Position numbers and translations under genes: made by a program. This document shows, piece by piece, positions 55,675 to 64,000 of a DNA stretch of 64,000 nucleotides (position 1 is its first letter; every line of letters starts with the position of its first letter). The stretch is from Acheta domesticus (lineage: Eukaryota > Arthropoda > Insecta > Orthoptera > Gryllidae). The stretch covers positions 136,414,991 through 136,478,990 of the forward strand of contig JAHLJT010004567.1 in assembly GCA_031308135.1 (NCBI GenBank), read 5' to 3'. Under the pieces are notes generated by a model. It worked only from the letters and a program-made list of their open reading frames with translations. It made no database searches and was not told the origin of the DNA.

Positions 55675-57560
55675 TCATCTCTGTTGAGGTTTTTCGGGCC
55701 TCCTGGAGATTTCCAAAGCCTCTTTGATCACACGAGGCCACCACCGGTCTTCAATAGATAGTGCGAGTCTCGTGGTAATTGACGAGGTGACCGGTTTCGG
55801 CGGCATGTTGGGCTAAGGCCGATTTGTGGGTGTTATGTAGCCGGTCATGTCGCATGTGTTCCCGCATCCGCTCTTCTACCGTGCGCCCGGTTTGGCCTAT
55901 GTAGACAAGCCCACAACTGCATGGGATTTCATATACGCCGGCGTCTTGAAGTGGGTCCGGGCGGTCCTTCACCTGGACCAGGCTCCCTCCGATTTTATTG
56001 CGCGCATGAAAAACGGGGCGGATATCAGCCCTGCGCAGCAGTCTACCAATCTTGTCCGTGACCCCTTTGATATAGGGTAACCGGGCTGTCTTGCGGGGTG
56101 GACTGGAGGGCTCGTTCCGTTCACTCGATGTAGAAGAATCGAACCTCGATAGCGCACGATGCACTGCGGAACCGCTGTAACCATTGGCCAGGAAGGTCTC
56201 TCTGAGGAATGCTTTTTCCGACTCTAGGCTATTGTGGTCACATATCAGGGAGGCACGGTGAGCAAGGGTGGAAAGGACACCCCGTTTCGTGGCAGGGTGG
56301 TGGTGTGAATCGGCATGTAGGTAACGATTGGTGTGGGTGGGTTTCCGGTAGACAGAATGGCCGAGAGTTCCATCAGGACGCCTGGTTACTAAGACATCCA
56401 GGAAAGGGAGCTGTCCGTTCTGTTCCGTTTCCATGGTGAACTTGATGCGCGGGGTGGATGTTGTTGAGGTGCGCGAGGAAGGTTCCGAGGGAATCGGTGC
56501 CATGGGGCCAGATGACGAATGTGTCGTCGACGTAGCGCAGCCAGAGCGACGGTTTTAAGTGCGCATTTTCTAAGGCCTGCTCTTCAAATGCTCCCATGAA
56601 AAGATTTGCTACCACAGGGGATAACGGTGAGCCCATAGCGGTGCCTTCTGTTTGGGCGTAGTACTCTTGCCTGTATTGGAAAAAGGTTGTCGATAGGCAG
56701 ATCTCGGTGAGTTTGGCCCACTCCCTCGGAAGATGATGTCGTAAGAGGTTGTCTTCCACGATCTTGATGGCGTCACCGACGGGAACCATGGTGAAGAGGG
56801 AGGTGACATCGAAGCTGACCAGGATGTCATCAGGGCCTATTCTAGTGGAGCGGATAAGTTCGAGGAAATGTTTGGAGTTGAGGACGGAAGAGGGCATATG
56901 GTCGGTGAGAGGTTTCAGTTTTCTGGCCAGGAAACGAGCTAAATGTTGGGTAGGTGAGTTGATAGCACTTACTATTGGGCGCAGAGGCACTTCGGGTTTA
57001 TGGATTTTGGGTAGGCCATAGATGCGGGGTGTGCGATGGTTGTTGGCGAACTTCAGAGTTTTCTTGTCTTCGTCGCTGATGGAAGAAGCTTGATTTAAGC
57101 TGGACAAGACTTGTTGCCTCACCTTCCGCAAAGGGTTGTGGTCCAGTTTCCTGTAGGTGTTACTATCGCTAAGTAAGCTGGTCATCTTGGCGTGGTATTC
57201 GGCGCTCTCCATGATCACGGTGGCATTTCCTTTATCAGCAGGAAGAATGATGATGTCATCTCGCTGCTTAAGGTGTTTCAAGGCCAATCTTTCATCACGT
57301 GAGATATTGCAAGTTGGGGGAGTGGCGCGGGTTAGAATTGCGCTCGTATCCCGTCTAATATCTTCGGCAAGATCTTCAGGCAAGCCACGCAGAGCAGTTT
57401 CGACAGCAGCGATGACGTCGTCCGTCGGGATCTGCTTGGGGGTGACGGCGAAATTGAGCCCCCTAGAGAGTACGGTTGTGGTGGCCGTATCAAACGTTTC
57501 ACTGGTCAGGTTGACTACAGTATTGCGGAGGATCTGTGACTCTGGTCGGGCGCAATAACG
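55675..57560 (-). pseudogene. Penelope-like reverse transcriptase / GIY-YIG endonuclease, two frameshifts
   Basis: From the 5' edge the frame reads LSRGLNFAVTPKQIP (about 57470), a Penelope N-terminal block. Next comes HLKQRDDIIILPADKGNATV, then RIYGLPKIHKPEVPLRPIVS, DILVSFDVTSLFTMVPVGDA (RT motif A), GTAMGSPLSPVVANLFMG (motif B) and WLRYVDDTFVIWPHG (catalytic YVDD). A frameshift near 56440-56500 switches to the frame with RIKFTMETEQNGQLPFLDVL and YRKPTHTNRYLH. After it comes GVYEIPCSCGLVYIGQTGRT, the GIY-YIG endonuclease with its Cys motif. A second shift near 55755-55765 precedes the expected end (EDRWWPRVIKEALEI, stop at 55675-55677). The N-terminal ~150-200 residues are missing. The two frameshifts make it inactive despite the young-looking duplication. 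Confidence 0.93.
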
Positions 57561-57621
57561 TCAGTAAAACCTACTGAGACGCGGCTCATCCCGGACAGCC
57601 AAGAATATAAAATTAAGCAAT

Positions 57622-59220
57622 GTCTTATCATGTACTTTAACACAAAAACAAACTAAATTTTGATTTTTTAATCAGTTTAATATCTTGTATGTATGATAAT
57701 GCAGTGCTTTATTAGCACACCCATTTTATTCTATCATCAGGGCCATATTGACTTCTTTCTTTTGGAAGACATTAGAATGGCACTTCATTGTATTAACGAG
57801 TTATGCATTTATCTTTGTCATTTGTGCATCTAATTCTTGAAGGGCTGTGTTCTATCAGCTCTTCATTTACTTCTCGCTGATGCTCCACTCTTACAACAGA
57901 TTGATAGTTTTTAAGTTTTGAGTCGCAAAATAGGAGATATTTTCCTTCAATAATAAAAACCTTTTTGATTCAAATCACCACACTTCTAACTGCTAATAGT
58001 CTAGTAAACTCTCTAATGAATTGTAATGATACCATAATGACAATCCTGTAGTGAATTGAAAATGACATAATGAAACTTAAATCTTAACAAGATAACAAGA
58101 AGTTGCATTTTCAAGGTTAGTTTGCTTGTTCAATTCCATGAGAATGGAAACTGAGTTTTTAGATTGAGAGAATGGAGTGGTTAATCAAGGGTGTGTTTTG
58201 ATATTAGCTGAGAGAATGTAAATGATCTTGTATGCCTTGCTTAATTTACATTTTGCCTATTATGGTAATTAAAAATATTAAAGCTAACATTCGTCATTTC
58301 ATTGCAGTTTATTTGATTTAATTTGTTTTCAAAAAATCTCATAACCTTAAGTGTTCACCTCTATTAATGGCCAATTTTTGCAGGAACCATTGATTACTGC
58401 TGAACACAGGTTTCACTATACTTATTTCTTAATGAAGTCCATATCGAACTTGTTTCATTAATAATTATAACCATAATTCTGTCGGTAAATTGTCAGAGGT
58501 TTCGAAGATAGTACATATGTTTAGGAATATTTAGCATCTCAAAATTATATTAATTCCTTTCCTGGGATGTTTAGCCAACTTGCCCAGTTTCTCTCTTCAG
58601 AGCCCTTGTCTACTCTTTGCTTGTATGAATTGTATTTTCAAACACCATTTTGCAATATTGTTATTGTTTTTGTCCCATTGTAAAGTTAACTTTCATGTTT
58701 GGCAGAAGTGTCATATGGTGCCATAACCATTCTGGAGGGTTGTGATCAAGTAAGAGTGCACAAGTGGATGAAGAAATACATAACCTTTACAAAGGGGGTC
58801 GTATAGAGATGTCGAAAACTAGTCTTGTTAATGTGTCTTGTTTATTTTGTTGTGGGATAGTTATATAGCATTATCAACCACTAACCTTCTCCAAACAGAG
58901 ATAAACAAATAAATAACATTTTTCTATTCTTGCATTTAATTAAAGATAACCAATCATTGTTTCTTAATAAAATAAGTGAAACCTTACTTGTAGATGATTT
59001 GAAAGAGGAGAAACAAAATTGTGAAAGAGTGGATGTAACAGCCTTTTAAGTGTACTCTAAGTCCGTGGTGTCCAACAGACACTTCATGCCCAAATACTGT
59101 ATCAAGTATTGTACATCAGAGGTCCCAATTAATAGGTACCAGTGGTGTTTCCTGAAAGATCAGGTAGGGCATGCATAGCAAATTGTTTTTCAATAAAAAC
59201 ACTCATTGTCTTCACTACTT
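57622..59220 (+). other. Intron 6, middle part: no gene seen
   Basis: AT-rich intronic DNA between the Penelope element and the LINE. No ORF above background and no recognised repeat termini. Confidence 0.5.
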
Positions 59221-59224
59221 CAGA

Positions 59225-62200
59225 GACCTTGAGCTCAGACACCATTGTATAACTTCTTACCATTGTATATTCTTACAAAACTTAAAAATCGCAGACAGTA
59301 TAAAATTATTATTTGTGGTGATTTCACTATAAACTGCCTCTCGCAATCCAGTAATGAAAATCTGTTTAAAGACCTTCTCAAATCATACAATCTACAAACA
59401 ACCATAAATACCCCAACTCGAATATCAAAAAATAGTAGCACTGCTATTGGCCAAATAATAATAGATGCAAATAACCATAGTTTTTCTGTTACTACATTCA
59501 CCACAGACTTCAGTGACCACACTGCTCAGATTTTAACACTTCAAACAGAATCAAAAGTCATTGAACAGACAACTTACCAAGAAACGCGTAACTATTCCCA
59601 AGGAAACATAATAAAATTCCAAAACTTGTTCAGATTAGAAAATTGGGACGAAGTATATAAGGCAACTGATACTAATGATAAGTTCAACTCATTCATAAAT
59701 ATATACTTAAGACATTTCAGTGCCATTTTTCCAAAAAACTTAGAAAAATCCCAAATAAGAAAACAAAATCATGGATCACCAAAGGCATCAAAGTGTCATG
59801 TGAAAGAAAACGTAACATGTTTAAAATACTGGCACTTAACAAATGTAATTCCAACTTCATTACATATTACAAAACATATAACTCGATCCTAAAAAAAGTA
59901 ATCAAACAAGCAAAAATTATGACAAATGAGAAGTACATTAGAAATGCACATAACAAAACAAAAGCTATGTGGGATATTATTAAAAAGACTACAGCACCAT
60001 CTAATAATAATAACAAACAAAATATAGAGCTCCACCACAACAATCAAACTTTACAGGACCCACAAGAAATAGCTGACATATTCAACGAACACTTTTCACA
60101 AATAGGCAAAAAATAATCTCTCAACACTCTCTAAACAATAAAACCCACCATCCAAACACCAGTGTCACACAAGTCGTAAATACCATATTTTTATATGAAA
60201 CTACTCCCTCTGAAATTTTTAAAATCATTGGACAAATGGAGAATAAATTCTCAGCAGGCCTGGACAACATTCCGGATTTTCTTATCAAACATAGTGCTCC
60301 ATATATAGTGCAACCACTCTCTCATATTTGCAATTATTCTCTAAAATCAGGCATATTCCCAGATGTTTTCAAAATGGCAAAAATTAAACCACTGTTTAAA
60401 AAGGGAAATAGCTCTGATCCAATGAACTACAGACCTATCTCCCTGCTATCAGGATTTTCAAAAATTCTGGAAAGGCTTTTTAACTATAGACTGAAACAGT
60501 TTCTCAATGCAAATAATGTCCTCACAAATGCTCAACATGGATTCAGGAGTAATAGATCCACAGACACAGCCATCTTCTCCTTTTTAAATGACATACTTGT
60601 TGCACTCGATCAGAAGGAAATTCCCATTGGCCTTTTCTTAGATTTGTCAAAAGCCTTTGACATTATTGACCATCATATACTTTTAACAAAACTAGAAATG
60701 CTAGGGATTCGAGGCATTGCAGGCCAATGGATCAAATCATATTTATCAAACTGTAGCCAAGTAGTTACCCTTCAGCACATTAAAGAAAACAAAATCTCCT
60801 CATACTACTCCTGCCCTCAGATGATAAATTGTGGAGTCCCACATGGATCCATCCTTGGGCCAATTCTATTCCTTATGTACATAAATGGCATGCCTTTGGC
60901 TTTAAGGAACAACAAAATAATTTTGTTTGCAGATGACACAAACATAATCATCAAAGCAAAAACACAACAATCATTAGAAAAAGAAACTCGGAAAACTCTG
61001 CATGCACTAGTAAAATGGTTTCAAGACAACAATCTCATCATAAACACCAGCAAAACAGTCTCTCTAAATTTTATGAATCCTCGAACCAAAGAAAAATTCC
61101 TACAGCAGTTATTCATAAATAATAACCCTGTAATGATAACTCTTGAAACCACCTTCCTAGGTCTAACAATCCAAGAAAATCTAAAATGGAATGCTCACAT
61201 CTCAAATCTTAACAAGAAGCTCACCAAATCTTGCTATGCACTATACACCCTCAGGTCGAACTCCAACATTGAGACACTTAGGACAATGTATTTTGCAAAT
61301 GTGCACTCACACCTAAAATACGGAATAATTTTCTGGGGAAATGCCCCTGAAAGCACTCGCACATTTATTATCCAAAAAAGAATACTGCGAACAATGACCC
61401 GCACTCATAAGCTGGAGTCTTGCAAGTCCCTGTTCAATAAACTAAGGATTCTTCCTTTACCATGCATGTACATATTTGAAATAGTGGTATTCACAAAAAA
61501 GATTCTCATGGAAAACAAAGACACTTTTACTCTAAATTCTGATGTACACAACTACAACACTCGTCAAAAGGATAACCTACATGTTCCCCACTCTGAAACT
61601 ACACTTTATCAAAAAAGTGCCCTAATAGAGGGCATTACACTTTACAACAAGCTAGGCCGTGATATTAAAGACTTAAACACAATACATACATTCAAAAGTA
61701 AATTGAAAGCTTTCCTGCTTAACATGTTCTACAGTGTGAAGGAATACACAAATCACAACTCTACTTCCCTTAACAACATATAAACAAAAATACTTATCCC
61801 ATTATTAATACTATTATTATTGACATGTGCACCTGCATATATCTTGTCTGACTCGCCATCCACAATTAAAATTGTATGACTCAATATATGTTGTTGTTAT
61901 TATTATTAGAAATTGTATTATAATTATGATTGTTATTATTAGTAGCAGTAAAATTACATAAACAAGTGAATTTCACTCTCACATTAAACATTACAATCTG
62001 GAAATGTTAAATTATTTTGCTATTAAAAATAATTATGTACTGTATAATATCTTAATCTAGCTGTAACAAGTATTGTAGTAGGCTATTGACTTACTGTAGT
62101 AGGATAATTCCTAGGCTAATGACCCATCTCGATCAGGTTTTTGTCCAGTTTCCCTGGTCCTTTGAGCAAATGCTGAGATGGCCCCTTGTTTTGCTTCTGG

Positions 62201-62305
62201 ACAGTAATGTAACTTAACTCTCTCCACCCAAAACATCACTTTGACTAGTCATACACGATTGTAATTGTATATGTGACTAAATAAATTATTATTATTATTA
62301 TAGTT
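59225..62305 (+). mobile_element. CR1/L2-type LINE, 5'-truncated, with ATT-repeat tail
   Basis: Same strand as the host gene. The retained coding region (59245-61783) covers the C-terminal part of the endonuclease and the whole reverse transcriptase. It is followed by ~500 bp of 3' UTR with TTGTTATTATTATTAG-type stretches. The element ends with GACTAAATAAATTATTATTA (62275-62303), a simple-repeat tail as in CR1/L2-like clades rather than poly(A). The 3' UTR block near 62164-62215 recurs at 2525-2600. Target duplications were not found. Confidence 0.85.
59245..61783 (+). pseudogene. LINE ORF2: endonuclease remnant and reverse transcriptase, two frameshifts
   Basis: The endonuclease part reads KIIICGDFTINCLS (59303-59344), a variant of the usual CGDFNI block, and later FSDHTAQI with the SDH motif. 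A frameshift near 59770 enters NMFKILALNKCNSNFITYYK. A second, in the A-run near 60106-60112, enters the long frame that continues through 60236 to the stop at 61783. That frame carries SDPMNYRPISLLSGFSKILE, AQHGFRSNRSTDTAI, GLFLDLSKAFDIIDHHILL (motif A), GVPHGSILGPILFLMYINGM (motif B), LFADDTNI (catalytic FADD) and a C-terminal HNYNTRQKDNL block. These fit the CR1/L2/Daphne group. The long RT frame is intact, so the insertion is moderately young. Confidence 0.9.
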
Positions 62306-63431
62306 CTGTATTGATTTCCAAACTTTAAAAAAAATAGAAAATGTATTGTTAATGACCATATTGCAAAAACTCAAAACGTTACTGTATTTGGGCACAGCAA
62401 AAGTTACAAATAATACTGTTGAGACACTAGACCCTAAGGTGTCTCACTGTAGCCTGCTCTTTGTTTCCCAATCAAAATTCATAGAGATATTAGGCATTAA
62501 TGCTTTAGTCCCATCATGTTAGTCCCAATTATCCCTATCATGTAGGACTAATTTGATACGCACTTGATATTTTTTGAAGTGTTGTGATAGGTTTTCAGTT
62601 ATTTTTTACTTTGTTCACATCCTTAATACCAAAAGGGCACATTTTCAGTTTTGCATGTTTTTTGCTGTAAATGGTACAGAGGATTAGGTGAAAAGTTTGC
62701 TTTTCTTAATTATAAAAGCCTAGATTGACAATAATTTTCGAAAATTCAAACTTGACAAAATTGTGTAGAAGCTTAAAGAAAAAGTTATACTAATTAAGAT
62801 GTTTAACTGCTAAAGAAGCAACTCCCCCTGGGGAAAAAAATTTGAACTGCTTCCTCCGAGTCCATATGCTAGTGTGCCTGGAGGCTAATAAATGAAATTA
62901 TTGGAGCCAAGGCTTGTATATCAGATGTGTTTGCAGAATCGCATCAATCACGTGATTGTAAGCCCATGTCCCCAGTAGGCAACCTTCTTGAAGGTCATTG
63001 GCCTTGCAGCAGAAGTTGGGAACAGATGTGTCTCTTGTGCGAAAACAGTTTTACCAAACCAGTTACTGTAACTCATACAGTGGTCTGAAGCGCACAAAAG
63101 AAAGGACAATATATTTTAGCATACAGAAAATGAGAAACATACTATAAAGATTAGAAATCATAAAACCAACTGAATGATGAAGAGATGCAATGCATCGCTC
63201 ACCTCCATTGACGTTACACCACTGATACACTAGTAGCTTTTTTTAAAACTTAAATGGCAAGGTGTGAGCATAGTAATTTCTTTTGAGGCAAGGTGATAAT
63301 AGTGAATGATGTACACATTGTAATTGTCTCTCTATTCCTACTTGTTCCTTTTACAGTATTCTTTTTAAAATGTTACAGAATGTTTTGTTAAAAACTTAAC
63401 GACATTAAAGATTTTGTAATTTTATTTGTAG
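62306..63431 (+). other. Intron 6, right part: no gene seen
   Basis: AT-rich intron ending TTTATTTGTAG before exon 7. No recognised repeat or ORF. Confidence 0.6.
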
Positions 63432-63539
63432 CTTCGCTACCTGCAAACATTGAATACAATATCGGCGGAAAAGAATTCAACAATTGTATTCCCTCTGCCA
63501 ATGGACATTGTTACGCCTTTTCTGGGAATAAAGAAGTAA
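63432..63539 (+). CDS. Stomatin-like gene, exon 7: C-terminus and stop
   Basis: The acceptor is TTTATTTGTAG; phase 0. It reads [20 protein letters not shown], then [15 protein letters not shown] and TAA (63537-63539), completing 325 residues. [21 protein letters not shown] is the conserved C-terminal block of stomatins. The protein stops soon afterwards, without the long C-terminal tail of worm MEC-2 or podocin. Ten bases after the stop is a plausible donor, AAAAG|GTATGT (63549/63550), so a 3' UTR intron is possible. Confidence 0.95.
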   Translation, partial: LRYLQTLNTISAEKNSTIVFPLPMDIVTPFLGIKK

Positions 63540-64000
63540 AGAAGAAAAGGTATGTTTTCAAATATCATAATGAAATAATATGGTGGTGGTGGTGGTGATG
63601 ATGATTATGATTAGGATAATGACTGATTCAACTTGTATCATTTTTTGCAGACATTTCTTCTCTGAGTTGCAGTTTCAAAAGTTATCTCAGTCTTTATTCA
63701 TGAAGTTGAAGTATTTTTTTTCTTTTTCTGTTTCTTCAACAAATTATTTTTTTAATGCATGCTTTTTGCAGATTAAGTATTTGTGATATTTCTATCGTGT
63801 TGACTTTTAAATTTATGCAGCTAAGAGTGGAGGATGATAGGCATTAATGTTTGTAAGGCTGTCAAACACTAGTCATTTGGTATTACAAACTGCTTAGACA
63901 TTTGTTGCCATAATAATTTTTTGTATGAAACTGTATTTACTACCTTCACAAGAATATTTTGAGTGACTTTGTTTAAATTAGATCTCAGCAAGCACATTAT
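63540..64000 (+). other. 3' UTR or intron following the stop codon
   Basis: No AATAAA signal is visible before the window ends, so the transcript end is outside the window or follows splicing at 63550. A TGG/GAT microsatellite lies at 63581-63612. The open frame at 63580-63786 is low-complexity and not called. Confidence 0.5.

Larger units (their letters stand above)
55194..57608 (-). mobile_element. Penelope-like retroelement in intron 6
   Basis: Inserted between direct repeats of AAAATTAAGCAAT (55181-55193 and 57609-57621). The 13-bp perfect target duplication points to a fairly recent event. The minus strand codes for a reverse transcriptase with GIY-YIG endonuclease (55675-57560, two frameshifts). 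The ends are inverted: TTCTTGGCTGTCCGGGATG on the left (55224-55242) and CATCCCGGACAGCCAAGAA on the right (57586-57604), about 48 bp in all. The left (3') end continues with GGCTTCCGCGGCCGGAGTC outward and a hammerhead-like segment inward. The coding region starts abruptly at the right end, so the copy is 5'-truncated. Confidence 0.93.

Noticed and set aside
56749..57558. Plus-strand frames across the Penelope element
   Set aside because: Antisense shadows of the RT coding strand, which carries YVDD and GIY-YIG motifs.

Overview
The window is arthropod, most likely insect, nuclear DNA. It is AT-rich and crowded with degenerate transposons, with a few GC-rich islands. The only host gene I can support lies on the + strand and runs almost the full length of the window. 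It encodes a stomatin / MEC-2-like band 7 (SPFH) membrane protein. The species cannot be named from the sequence. A 45 kb first intron and the mixture of Penelope, hAT, piggyBac, mariner, pogo-like, LINE and tRNA-derived SINE sequences suggest a large insect genome.

The gene was assembled by hand from splice sites and reading phase. Exon 1 (504-690) sits in a GC-rich island. Exon 2 (46060-46160) carries the membrane hairpin. Exon 3 (46836-46991) opens the SPFH domain. Two interchangeable 98-nt exons follow, 4a (47376-47473) and 4b (49353-49450). Exon 5 is 50295-50456, exon 6 is 54967-55132 and the last coding exon is 63432-63539. Every junction is in phase, and the exon 1-2-3-4-5-6-7 path gives 325 residues. 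A possible alternative first exon lies at 45263-45368 in a second GC island, close to exon 2. A third GC island lies inside intron 1 near 36.6-36.9 kb.

Intron 1 (691-46059) is a transposon graveyard. Its dominant content is an unclassified non-coding inverted-repeat family, called X here. It is built from monomers of about 303 bp and ends in GGGAAAGTAAAA; I count at least eight full or partial copies. Intron 1 also holds two oppositely oriented ~0.9 kb hAT-type elements with 8-bp target duplications, and a larger decayed hAT element. It further holds three LINE remnants, four tRNA-derived SINEs, palindromic MITEs, a relic of Penelope terminal sequence, and nested inverted repeat pairs (W, Y).

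The downstream introns carry more insertions. An internally deleted piggyBac lies between exons 4a and 4b, and a pogo-like MITE and a mariner relic lie between exons 5 and 6. A fairly young Penelope-like element in intron 6 has a 13-bp target duplication and a hammerhead-like motif. A frameshifted CR1/L2-type LINE also lies in intron 6. No rRNA gene, functional tRNA gene or CRISPR array is visible.

The most useful leads are the duplicated, phase-matched exon pair in the SPFH domain, the X family with its internal ~303-bp period, and the Penelope element whose inverted 5' end begins close to a predicted hammerhead cleavage site. I did not find a convincing new multi-gene system.
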